From the NCBI GenBank assembly GCA_947632355.1, contig CANROY010000003.1, positions 1-47,034 of the forward strand: 47,034 nt of DNA, written 5' to 3'. This DNA comes from an uncultured Bacilli bacterium (lineage in GTDB: Bacteria; Bacillota_I; Bacilli_A; RF39; UBA660). The notes below the pieces were generated by a model. The model was given only the letters and a program-made list of their open reading frames with translations, searched no databases and was not told where the DNA came from. How positions within the stretch are numbered: position 1 is the stretch's first letter; every line of letters begins with the position of its first letter. Position numbers and translations under genes: made by a program. This document shows, in pieces, positions 16,883 through 24,044 of the stretch.

Positions 16883-17546
16883 AGATTTACCTTTTGATGA
16901 AAGACCTCGTGAAAAGTTAAAGAATAGGGGAGCAGAAAGTTTATCCAATGAAGAATTAATTGCGATTATACTAAGGTGCGGAAATAAAAATGAAAGCGTA
17001 AAAGATTTAGCCATTCGTCTAGTAAAACACTTTAAAAACTTTGCTAATTTAAATAGTATCAGTTACCAAGATTTAATTCAAATAAAAGGAATTAAGGAAG
17101 CAAAAGCCATTACGTTACTTGCTGCTATTGAACTTGGAAAAAGGCTTGCCAACCCCATAAAAGAAGAGAAAATAAAGATTGTGAATGCAGAAGTGTTATA
17201 TGAATTCTTTCGTTTAAAAATTTTAAATGTTAAGCAAGAAAAACTATTTGCAGTCTTCTTAAATACCAAAAACGAAATGATTTCCTATGAAACTATTTTT
17301 GTTGGAACGCAAAATAAAAGTATTACGCATCCTAGAGAAATATTTCACGAAGCCATTAAAAATAGTGCCGTAAAACTCATTTTACTTCATAACCATCCAA
17401 CGGGAGATACAACCCCAAGTAAAGAAGATATCGAATTTACCAAAATGATTAAAGAAACAGGAGAACTTTTGCAAATTCCTTTAATTGACCATTTGATTAT
17501 TAGTGAACACAACTATTTTAGTTTTTTTGACCATCAAATGCTTTAA
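16866..17546 (+). CDS. radC: RadC-like JAB-domain protein
   Basis: 226 residues: an N-terminal UPF0758 helical part (LPFDERPREKLKNRGAESLSNEELIAIILRCG) with an HhH-like segment (LIQIKGIKEAKAITLLAA), and a C-terminal JAB/MPN metallo-domain with the H-x-H...D motif in LLHNHPTGDTTPSKEDIEFT. The biochemical role of RadC is unsettled. Its place just ahead of mreC-mreD is the usual Gram-positive order. Confidence 0.93.
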   Translation: MNYKIKDLPFDERPREKLKNRGAESLSNEELIAIILRCGNKNESVKDLAIRLVKHFKNFANLNSISYQDLIQIKGIKEAKAITLLAAIELGKRLANPIKEEKIKIVNAEVLYEFFRLKILNVKQEKLFAVFLNTKNEMISYETIFVGTQNKSITHPREIFHEAIKNSAVKLILLHNHPTGDTTPSKEDIEFTKMIKETGELLQIPLIDHLIISEHNYFSFFDHQML

Positions 17547-17585
17547 AATAAAAAAAGTTTTCCATACTATAATTAGGTGATAAGT

Positions 17586-18248
17586 ATGACACGTAAAGGA
17601 AGAAATTTACTTATTATTCTTTTTATCTTTTGTATGCTTTTAAGAGAAGAAGTCATTTCTTTTTTCTTTCGTGCAACAAGCATTCGAGAAACCGAAAATC
17701 AAATTTGTGAAATTAAAAATAAAGAATTAGAAACAAAGTACCAAGAATTAGTTGCAAGTTACGGTTATGAAGAAAATATAGAATACACAACAGAAAAATC
17801 AAAAGTTTTGTTTAACAATATTTATGATTTAGAAAAGAGTTTAATGATCTATAAGGGAAGTAAAGAAGGTATAAAGCCTAACTTTTTAGTTGTCAATGAA
17901 AATGGTTTAGTTGGTATCATAAAAGAAGTCTATAAACATAGTAGTAAAGTTTTATTACTTACTAATAAAGAGACCAATTTATCTGTAAAAGTAGGAAATT
18001 CCTATGGTATTTTAACAAGTAAAGATGGTAAATTACAAATTAGTGGTATTGACAATAAACAAGAGATATCCAAAAATATGGAAGTAAGAACAAGTGATTT
18101 ATCTTTGTATCCCGAAAATATATTAATTGGCTATGTAGAAAATGTAGAAATGGACACTTATGAAATTGAACAAAAAATTTCCGTAACACCTGCTGTGTCT
18201 TCTATAAAATACGTAAGCATTATTACGGAATTAAGAGGTGTAGAATGA
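17586..18248 (+). CDS. mreC: rod shape-determining protein MreC
   Basis: Links the MreB cytoskeleton to lateral wall synthesis. 220 residues: N-terminal membrane helix (LLIILFIFCMLLREEVISF), a short coiled-coil, then the beta-barrel part with NENGLVGIIKEVYKHSSKVLLLT and IGYVENVEMD. The start is ATG 17586 (AGGTGATAAGT upstream) and not GTG 17577. It overlaps mreD by 4 bp. Its presence implies a walled, elongating cell. Confidence 0.92.
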   Translation: MTRKGRNLLIILFIFCMLLREEVISFFFRATSIRETENQICEIKNKELETKYQELVASYGYEENIEYTTEKSKVLFNNIYDLEKSLMIYKGSKEGIKPNFLVVNENGLVGIIKEVYKHSSKVLLLTNKETNLSVKVGNSYGILTSKDGKLQISGIDNKQEISKNMEVRTSDLSLYPENILIGYVENVEMDTYEIEQKISVTPAVSSIKYVSIITELRGVE

Positions 18249-18607
18249 TTTTCCTTCTTTTTTTATTAGATGTATGTTTTTATAACTATACTTCCATTTC
18301 CTCTTTCTTTATTTTAAATAGTTTTCTAGAACCAAAAGAAAAGAAGTCCTATTTTTTTCTCTTCTTACTCTTAATTGAACTTCTATTACACACCCATTTT
18401 CGATTTTTTCTTCTTTTAAGTCTCTTGTTTTTCTTTAATTCTTTATGTAAGCTTCCAAAAAACAAAACCTACTTTCAACTTATACGTTTCCTATTAAACT
18501 ATCTCCTTTTACAAGTTGGATTTCTTCTTCTATTCCATCGATTTGTTTTTGATGCTTTAGGACTTTTCTTATCATTCCTTTTCTCATACATTTGTCATAA
18601 AAAGTAA
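18245..18607 (+). CDS. mreD: probable rod shape-determining protein MreD
   Basis: A 120-residue, Phe/Leu-rich integral membrane protein with about four predicted membrane segments, coupled to mreC by ATGA overlap. The sequence itself is little conserved and short for MreD (~165 aa), so the call rests mostly on position and topology. Confidence 0.65.
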   Translation: MIFLLFLLDVCFYNYTSISSFFILNSFLEPKEKKSYFFLFLLLIELLLHTHFRFFLLLSLLFFFNSLCKLPKNKTYFQLIRFLLNYLLLQVGFLLLFHRFVFDALGLFLSFLFSYICHKK

Positions 18608-18638
18608 ATTTTTTCATATAGTGTAGTGGTGAAGAAAG

Positions 18639-19259
18639 ATGAATCCAACTGTACTAGATATCAAAAGAAATATTCGTAGTAAACGTAGTGTATTTTTAGA
18701 GCAAAAAAATCAAAAAAGTCCTTCTAAAAACACCTATATTTCAGGACTTTTTACAAGAACTCTCCTTAGTGTCATTTTTGTTTTAGTTTGTGCCATCTTC
18801 GTTAAATCAAGCGATAAAAATCTTTTACTTTTTAAAGATTACTTATTTAACGATACCCTTGCTTTTTCAAAAATCAATGAACTTTACACCACCTATTTTG
18901 GTAAAATCGTACCAGAACCGATTGCAACTTCTATACCCGTTTCGAATACGGAGAGTGATTATGTAAATATCGAAGAAATGGATAATAGTTACAAACTTAC
19001 ATTAACGGGAAATACTATGCGTTTCTTACAAAGTGGCATTATTGTCTTTATTGGAGAAAAAGAAAACCTAGGAACAACTGTAATTGTCCAAGGTATTGAT
19101 GGCGTCGATATTTGGTATTCAAATTTAAGTAATATCAATTTAAGTATGTATGATTATGTGGAAAAAGACAGTTTAGTAGGAGAGTTTAAGGATGCAACGA
19201 GTATTCTAACTTTTATGGAGAATGGTGCTTATAAGAGTTATGATGGCTATCTTTCATAA
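18639..19259 (+). CDS. SpoIVFA-like protein with degenerate M23 domain
   Basis: 206 residues: a basic cytoplasmic start (LDIKRNIRSKRSVFLEQ), one membrane helix (~42-60, LLSVIFVLVCAIFVKS) and an outer domain with the lysostaphin-type fold (GIIVFIGEKENLGTTVIVQG, IWYSNLSNINL, YDYVEKDSLVGEF) that lacks the metal-binding histidines. This is the architecture of SpoIVFA, the inhibitor of SpoIVFB that SpoIVB cuts. The next gene, overlapping by 20 bp, is the SpoIVFB-type protease, which supports the call. Confidence 0.75.
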   Translation: MNPTVLDIKRNIRSKRSVFLEQKNQKSPSKNTYISGLFTRTLLSVIFVLVCAIFVKSSDKNLLLFKDYLFNDTLAFSKINELYTTYFGKIVPEPIATSIPVSNTESDYVNIEEMDNSYKLTLTGNTMRFLQSGIIVFIGEKENLGTTVIVQGIDGVDIWYSNLSNINLSMYDYVEKDSLVGEFKDATSILTFMENGAYKSYDGYLS

Positions 19260-20019
19260 ATGGAAAATAAATCCCTTTACGTATTTTATTTTTCTTAGTT
19301 TTTTACTGACTGGCTATATTAAAAATATTCTTCTTATCTTTCTAATTCTTTGTATTCACGAACTAGGACATATTTTTTTCTTAAAACGTTTTTCCTATCC
19401 CATTGTCCGTGTTGAGATATTTCCTTTCGGAGGCATTACAACGACTGAAAAACCAATCAATACTCCCATTAATCAAGATATTTGCATTTATTTGGGAGGG
19501 GTTCTTTTTCAAGGTATTCTATTTTTTCTTTTTTCTTTTTTGTATCAAAATGGTTTTCTATACGAAAATACATACCATTTATTTTTAAAATACAATAGGA
19601 GTATTCTATGTTTTAATTTACTTCCTATAAAACCTTTAGATGGGGGAGAAATTATGGAACTCCTATTTGAAAAATTTTTTCCCTATACCAAGTCTTTTTC
19701 TTTAAGTATTACTGTATCGTTTTTCTTTTTACTTATATTCCTTCTTTATAATATAAAATGTAATTTAAATGGCTATATCGTGATTAGTTTTTTACTCTAT
19801 AAAATACTAGATTTTACCAAAAAGAAAGAGCATTATAAAAATAAGTTTTATTTAGAACGGTATTTGTATACATTTCCTTATAAAAAAATTGAGCATCATG
19901 AAGTACAAGATATCACGCTTTTAAAGAAAGAAACCTTACATTTTTTTAAAGAAAACCAAAAATATCGTCATGAAAAAGAAATTTTGCAGGAAAAATTTGA
20001 CATTCATACCTATTTTTGA
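19240..20019 (+). CDS. spoIVFB: SpoIVFB-like intramembrane metalloprotease (M50)
   Basis: A site-2-type protease; in Bacillus it processes pro-sigma-K in the mother cell. Six or so membrane segments carry CIHELGHIFF (zinc-binding HExxH) and LLPIKPLDGGEIMELLF (the third ligand Asp in a PLDGG motif). FPFGGI is also typical of the family. A soluble helical C-terminus of about 60 residues replaces the usual CBS domain. The start is ambiguous: ATG 19222 or 19240; the latter gives MMAIFHKW followed by KINPF, matching the family. The -35 box of the rplU promoter lies inside its 3' end. Confidence 0.88.
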   Translation: MMAIFHKWKINPFTYFIFLSFLLTGYIKNILLIFLILCIHELGHIFFLKRFSYPIVRVEIFPFGGITTTEKPINTPINQDICIYLGGVLFQGILFFLFSFLYQNGFLYENTYHLFLKYNRSILCFNLLPIKPLDGGEIMELLFEKFFPYTKSFSLSITVSFFFLLIFLLYNIKCNLNGYIVISFLLYKILDFTKKKEHYKNKFYLERYLYTFPYKKIEHHEVQDITLLKKETLHFFKENQKYRHEKEILQEKFDIHTYF

Positions 20020-20025
20020 TAAAAT
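19997..20025 (+). promoter_or_regulatory. rplU operon promoter
   Basis: Perfect TTGACA (19997-20002), a 17-bp spacer and TAAAAT (20020-20025). It overlaps the end of the SpoIVFB gene. Confidence 0.8.
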
Positions 20026-20030
20026 TTAAT

Positions 20031-20115
20031 ACGTTTGAAAGGGCTTTCCTTTCTAAACCACATGGAAGAGGTTTTAAAAACTAAGTTTGCCTTTACAGTG
20101 AGTCTTAAATATAAA
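20031..20115 (+). promoter_or_regulatory. probable ribosomal protein L21 leader RNA
   Basis: The untranslated leader starts with a GAAAGG / CCTTTC hairpin (about 20036-20053) and continues with a GTTT/AAAC-rich segment up to the GGAGG of rplU. Firmicutes carry an autoregulatory L21 leader here; the match is by place and general shape only. Confidence 0.45.
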
Positions 20116-20126
20116 GGAGGTAAGAA

Positions 20127-20429
20127 ATGAAAGCAATATTTGTTACAGGTGGAAAACAATATTATGTAGCAGAAGGTGACGTTCTTTACGTTGAAAAATT
20201 ACCAAACGAAGTTGGTAGTGAAGTAACTTTTACAGATGTTTTATTTGCCAATGGTGTTGCAGGTGATCCTTATGTAAAAGGTGCTAAAGTGGTTTGTACA
20301 GTAGAAAAACACGGAAAACAAAAGAAAATTATTATTTTCAAGTATAGACCAAAAAAGAAATCTCGTAAAAAACAAGGTCATAGACAACCTTATACAAAAC
20401 TTGTCGTTAAAAAAATAGAAGTTAAATAA
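20127..20429 (+). CDS. rplU: 50S ribosomal protein L21
   Basis: 100 residues, clear L21: MKAIFVTGGKQYYVAEGD, then KVVCTVEKHGKQKKIIIFKYRPKKKSRKKQGHRQPYT. It binds 23S rRNA. First gene of rplU-prp-rpmA, with a strong AAAGGAGGT site. Confidence 0.98.
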   Translation: MKAIFVTGGKQYYVAEGDVLYVEKLPNEVGSEVTFTDVLFANGVAGDPYVKGAKVVCTVEKHGKQKKIIIFKYRPKKKSRKKQGHRQPYTKLVVKKIEVK

Positions 20430-20431
20430 GT

Positions 20432-20743
20432 ATGATAAAAGTATGTATAGTAAAAAGAAATAGTAGCATCGAAAAAATTCAAATAAAAGGTCATGCCGGT
20501 TATGCAGAATATGGATACGATATTGTTTGTAGTGCCGTATCAAGTGTTGTTACAACAACGATTAATGCTCTATATGCATTTGAAGAATCCATTGAAGTTT
20601 TTGATAAAGAAACTTTAGAAATAGTAGTAAAAAAACACGATAACATAACGGATACTTTACTTGAAAATATGATTGCTATGTTAAAAGGAATTGAAAATCA
20701 ATATAAAGAAAATATAAGAATGGAGGAGAAAAACGAATGTTAA
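20432..20743 (+). CDS. prp: ribosomal-processing cysteine protease Prp
   Basis: 103 residues. Removes the N-terminal extension of L27. The catalytic pair is visible in KGHAGYAEYGYDIVCSAVSS (His and Cys). It sits between rplU and rpmA as in other Firmicutes and overlaps rpmA by 7 bp. Confidence 0.95.
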   Translation: MIKVCIVKRNSSIEKIQIKGHAGYAEYGYDIVCSAVSSVVTTTINALYAFEESIEVFDKETLEIVVKKHDNITDTLLENMIAMLKGIENQYKENIRMEEKNEC

Positions 20744-21021
20744 GATTTGCGTTTAATTTACAACGTTTTGCTCACATTAAAGCTCAAGGTTCTACTAAAA
20801 ACGGCCGTGATAGTGCTGGTAGAAGACTAGGTGCTAAAGCAAGTGATGGAGAATTTGTTAGTGCTGGTTCTATTCTATATCGTCAAAGAGGTACAAAAAT
20901 TTATCCAGGAACAAACGTTGGAATGGGAAAAGATCACACTTTATTTGCAAAAATAGATGGTCTTGTTAAATTCGAAAGATTAGGAAGAGATAAAAAGAAA
21001 GTAAGCGTTTACGAAAAGTAA
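20737..21021 (+). CDS. rpmA: 50S ribosomal protein L27 with cleavable N-terminal extension
   Basis: 94 residues. The start MLRFAFNLQRFA|H fits the Prp cleavage signal (LQ-x-FA), after which the mature protein continues HIKAQGSTKNGRDSAGRRLG. The downstream obgE often found next in Bacilli is absent; the DGR target gene follows instead after a terminator. Confidence 0.97.
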   Translation: MLRFAFNLQRFAHIKAQGSTKNGRDSAGRRLGAKASDGEFVSAGSILYRQRGTKIYPGTNVGMGKDHTLFAKIDGLVKFERLGRDKKKVSVYEK

Positions 21022-21031
21022 GCGTTTTTTT
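21005..21031 (+). terminator. intrinsic terminator of the rplU operon
   Basis: GCGTTTAC / GTAAGCGT stem (two wobbles), GAAAA loop and T7 tail. It overlaps the rpmA stop codon and separates the operon from the DGR target gene. Confidence 0.8.
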
Positions 21032-21089
21032 ATCTTTTTTTTCTAAAAACTTTGTGGTAAAATGAATTTAAGATAAGGAGAGATAAAAA

Positions 21090-23118
21090 ATGAAGAATTT
21101 AAGAAATACTCTCCCAACCATTGAAAATCGTCCAATGGGGGGGGGGTATATTAGAAAGTAATAAAAAAAAGAACCCCAAAAGACGACTCGAAATAATGAT
21201 TAGTTTGTTAAGTATTGCAGTACTTATTACAGTAGTGTCTTTTAGTTATGCTTACATAAAAACAAATAAAGAAGAAAAGGATGTCAATGTACTAGGAACT
21301 GAGTGTATCAATCTTGAAATGGAAGACTTAAGTAAAGGAATAACTTTACAACATACATTTCCAGTAAGTGATGCAACAGGAAAATCATCAACACCTTATA
21401 CATTTAAATTAACCAATGAATGCGGAGTAGGAGTGGATTATGAAATTCACTTAAGAGTAGAGGATGTTGAGGAAGGGCAAAAGAAAATAGCTGCAAAGAA
21501 CATTGCAACTATGATTGATAGTAATGAAAAAGTAGTATTAACGAGTGAAAAAAAAGTAATCAATGAAGAAGAATCAGATAAAGAAGAATATAAGATTAGT
21601 AGTGAAAAATTAACATTAGAGGCTTATCAAGAAATAGAACATGAAGTAAGAATATGGTTAGATGAGAGTGCAGGAAATGATAGTCAAAATGGTATATTCA
21701 AAAGTAAAATCGTGATAGAAGCAATTCAAAATCAAACCGCTTCTATTTATAAAGAAACAATTCTACACGGTGCAGATCCGGTGTTGAATAATGAAGAAGA
21801 ACCAATTGCGATGTTAACAGCAAATGAAGTAGCTGAAGCTCCAACAACAACAGATCAATTAATACCTGTCACAATAGATGAAACAACAGGAGAAGTAAAA
21901 AGAGCTGATTTATATACGGAATGGTATGATTATGAGACCAAGAAATGGGCGAATGCAGTTATCTTAGTCGATAATAATAAAGCAAATGAAATACAACCAG
22001 GACAAACGATACAAGAAAATGATATTGAAAGTTATTTTGTATGGATACCAAAATATAGTTATAAGTTATTTGATATGGGAAATACGGAAACAACAGTTAC
22101 AAATGTTGCTAAAAAAGAAAAGCCAATCGAAATTCGTTTTGGAACAACAAATACAAGTGATAGTGTAAGTGATGAATGTAAAACACCAACAACATCAGGA
22201 GAGATTGGAACTTGTCAAGTGGGTGATTGGATGACGCATCCAGCATTCTTAGCATTTGATGCAGATGGGTTATGGGTTGGTAAGTTTGAAACGGGTTACG
22301 AAGGTGCTGATAGTACAGCAAATGCAAATAAAAATGAAGTATCTCCTAACAAAGTAATCATAAAACCAAATGTTTATAGTTGGAGAAATATAACCGTAGG
22401 AAACGCATTTAAAACAGCAAAAAACTATGAACCAACTTTACAAAGTCATATGATGAAGAACACCGAATGGGGAGCTGTTGCCTATTTATCTCATAGTATT
22501 TATGGAACATGTGATGGTAGTTCTTGTACTGAAATAAGGATAAATAACAGTAGTAGTTATTTAACAGGGGTAAGTGCAAAAACTGTACCTGATTCTGGTT
22601 GGAATCAATATAATGGATATGCAGTAACAACTCCAAACACGGAAAATGACAAATCTTATGTTTATCCAAAGAGTCAAAAATCGAGTACAACTTTTAATAA
22701 CACCGGAATCTTTGATATGAGTGGAGGTTCTTGGGAGTATGTTATGGGTTATATGAGTGGTAATGTTGGAAGTAGTGGATTAACAGAAGAAACTGATTTA
22801 ACAGAAGCAAATTCTAAATATTTTGATAAATATGAAAATAAAACTGATACGGAATGGAGTAAAAGAATCTTAGGCGATGCAACAGGAGAATTAGAGCCAT
22901 TTGGAATGAAGCAATACAATACAAGTAATAATAGAATTAATTCATGGTACGAGGATTGGGCGTGGTTTCCTAACTCTAGTTTACCGTGGTTCAAACGTGG
23001 TGGCGCTCGCTATGACGGTGTTACGGCTGGTGTGTTCGCGTTCAGTCGTCACACGGGTGCTGTCGATGGCAGCGACAGTTTTCGCCTCGTTTGTGCTCCA
23101 ACGCACGCGAGTGCGTAA
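21090..23118 (+). CDS. DGR target: anchored surface protein with C-terminal lectin/FGE-like domain, out of frame at a poly-G tract
   Basis: ATG 21090 has an ideal AAGGAG site at 21075-21080, but with ten G at 21137-21146 its frame ends at TAA 21159-21161 after 23 codons (MKNLRNTLPTIENRPMGGG...). The long frame (open from TTG 21121, which has no ribosome site) runs to 23118. Loss of one G or gain of two would join them into a ~675-aa protein. That protein has a basic N-terminus, one membrane helix (ISLLSIAVLITVVSFSYAYI), a TasA/camelysin-like beta domain (~50-200), a linker, and the lectin-fold domain (WIPKYSYKLFDMG, GDWMTHPAFLAFD, MMKNTEWGAVAYLSHS, MSGGSWEYVMGY) ending in the variable repeat. 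Ligand binding at the surface is inferred from other DGR targets. Confidence 0.88.
21137..21146 (+). repeat. homopolymer G(10) tract, candidate phase-variation switch
   Basis: Ten consecutive G lie 45 bp after the target's start codon in an AT-rich genome. Codon counting shows that 9 or 12 G give the full protein and 10 or 11 G a short peptide. Slipped-strand changes at such tracts switch genes on and off in many bacteria. An assembly error in a homopolymer remains possible. Confidence 0.8.
22966..23100 (+). repeat. DGR variable repeat (VR)
   Basis: 135 bp aligned without gaps to TR 23294-23428 (offset 328). The 11 differences are at 22981, 22982, 23005, 23006, 23009, 23011, 23045, 23050, 23065, 23072 and 23074, and every one is an A in TR. 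They change nine codons, mostly TR AAY codons, in the surface-loop part of the lectin domain. The last 22 bases before the final A (23078-23099) contain no A in either copy and fit an initiation-of-mutagenic-homing (IMH) segment. Confidence 0.97.
23101..23116 (+). promoter_or_regulatory. target-recognition hairpin after the VR
   Basis: ACGCAC-GCGA-GTGCGT: a perfect 6-bp stem with a 4-nt loop starting at the first base after the VR. It encodes the last residues (THASA) and abuts the stop codon. DGRs such as that of phage BPP-1 need a hairpin/cruciform with a 4-nt loop at this place. It is absent after the TR, as expected. Confidence 0.85.
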
Positions 23119-23156
23119 CTGTGTACTTTCGTATGATAATTGGAACAGTTAATTTG

Positions 23157-23162
23157 TATAAT
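23157..23162 (+). promoter_or_regulatory. possible -10 box for a TR transcript
   Basis: TATAAT between VR and TR, preceded by TTTG. No clear -35, so a TR promoter here is only a candidate. Confidence 0.3.
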
Positions 23163-23185
23163 TTTCGTAATACAAATTGTTATTG

Positions 23186-23223
23186 TTCGCCCAATTCCTA
23201 TCTTGTTTAAGGAATTGGGCGAA
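23186..23223 (+). other. strong stem-loop between VR and TR
   Basis: A perfect 14-bp stem (23186-23199 with 23210-23223) and a 10-nt loop. Nine bases later comes a TTTTT. It may terminate the target mRNA or form the 5' structure of the TR RNA. Confidence 0.7.
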
Positions 23224-23293
23224 TAGAAAAATTTTTGGTCTTAATAGTTTATATAGATTAAGACAGGGATTAGATTGTAATAGAACGTTTGAG

Positions 23294-23428
23294 TTTCCTA
23301 ACTCTAGTAAACCGTGGTTCAAACGTGGTGGCAATCACAATGACGGTGTTACGGCTGGTGTGTTCGCGTTCAATCGTAACACGGGTGCTGTCAATGGCAA
23401 CAACAGTTTTCGCCTCGTTTGTGCTCCA
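23294..23428 (+). repeat. DGR template repeat (TR)
   Basis: Non-coding copy of the VR. It holds 29 adenines, 11 of which are replaced in the VR. It is rich in AAC/AAT codons in the VR frame (eight), as usual for templates that allow many residues but no stop codons. It is much GC-richer than its surroundings. An open frame runs through it (23177-23524), but it has no ribosome site and is a by-product. Confidence 0.97.
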
Positions 23429-23430
23429 GA

Positions 23431-23516
23431 CTATGGTATAAAAAAGAAAATCCACGCAAACATTTCTTTTCATTTCAAAATAAAGTTCATGGACTTTATG
23501 AATATGTTTGCCATAG
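23431..23516 (+). ncRNA. structured RNA segment 3' of the TR
   Basis: Nested pairing is visible: CTATGG (23431-23436) with CCATAG (23511-23516), CAAACAT (23457-23463) with ATGTTTG (23504-23510), and an inner hairpin ATAAAGT-TCATGG-ACTTTAT (23480-23499). The right arm is continuous, the left one split by a bulge. In BPP-1 the spacer 3' of TR is structured and primes cDNA synthesis; this segment is at the matching place. Confidence 0.6.
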
Positions 23517-23605
23517 AAATCTAATTCCTTTTTGGCTAAAACCAAATAAACACATGAACAGTATGGTTATGGCAAGTAGTAAAATGGCGAAAGTCATTCC
23601 ATACG

Positions 23606-23634
23606 AAAACTACCATTTATTGTTGGTAGTTTTT
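23606..23634 (+). terminator. intrinsic terminator, likely 3' end of the TR RNA
   Basis: AAAACTACCA / TGGTAGTTTT perfect 10-bp stem, 8-nt loop and T-run, 17 bp before the XRE start codon. Confidence 0.75.
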
Positions 23635-23650
23635 GGAAGGAAAGGTATTT

Positions 23651-23839
23651 ATGGAAATAAATTTAAAAGAAATAAGAAAATCTTGTGGATTTACGCAAGA
23701 AGAACTGGCAAAAAAACTAGGGGTAACCCAACAACAATATTCAAGGTATGAAACCAAAACAAATAAAATAACATTAGAAATGTTTTTAAAAATAATAAAA
23801 GTATGTAAATTAGAGATAAAAATAGAAAAAAATAAGTAA
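23651..23839 (+). CDS. XRE-family regulator within the DGR
   Basis: 62 residues, almost only the HTH domain (IRKSCGFTQEELAKKLGVTQ, then QQYSRYETKTNKITLEMFLK). ATG 23651 with AAAGG is preferred over the in-frame upstream codon at 23633. It is a paralogue of the XRE protein at 1169-1384, which also follows a lectin-domain target gene. It has its own terminator, separating it from the msl-avd-RT operon. A role in controlling the target or TR RNA is inferred. Confidence 0.85.
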   Translation: MEINLKEIRKSCGFTQEELAKKLGVTQQQYSRYETKTNKITLEMFLKIIKVCKLEIKIEKNK

Positions 23840-23850
23840 TAGAAGTATTC

Positions 23851-23881
23851 AAAGAAGTTTTGTTAGTAGCAAAACTTTTTT
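23851..23881 (+). terminator. intrinsic terminator after XRE
   Basis: AAGTTTTG / CAAAACTT stem, extendable by A-T pairs, 7-nt loop and T-run. Confidence 0.8.
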
Positions 23882-24008
23882 CGTGCACGTAATTATGCAC
23901 AATTTGTCTAAAAATGCTTTTAATTTGTTTTTTTGCCTTAAAAATGTATTTTAGTTCTAAATAATAAACTTTTAAACGAAAAATAACCTATTTTAAGTAA
24001 AAAATAGA

Positions 24009-24014
24009 TATAAT
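24009..24014 (+). promoter_or_regulatory. probable -10 box of the msl-avd-RT operon
   Basis: TATAAT lies 31 bp before the first ATG, with AAAAAGGAAG as ribosome site. No clear -35. Confidence 0.45.
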
Positions 24015-24044
24015 TTCTATAGAATAAAAAGGAAGTATTGTAGT

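Noticed and set aside
21121..21160. TTG 21121 as the true start of the target gene
   Set aside because: No ribosome binding site; a perfect AAGGAG-ATG lies at 21090 in another frame, so the poly-G tract explains the break better.
23177..23524. 115-aa open frame through the TR
   Set aside because: It mirrors the VR reading frame because TR is its copy; no ribosome site or plausible start, and TR is a non-coding template.
23883..23900. GTGCA...TGCAC inverted repeat as an XRE operator
   Set aside because: Only 5-bp arms and no second copy near the other XRE gene; too weak to list.
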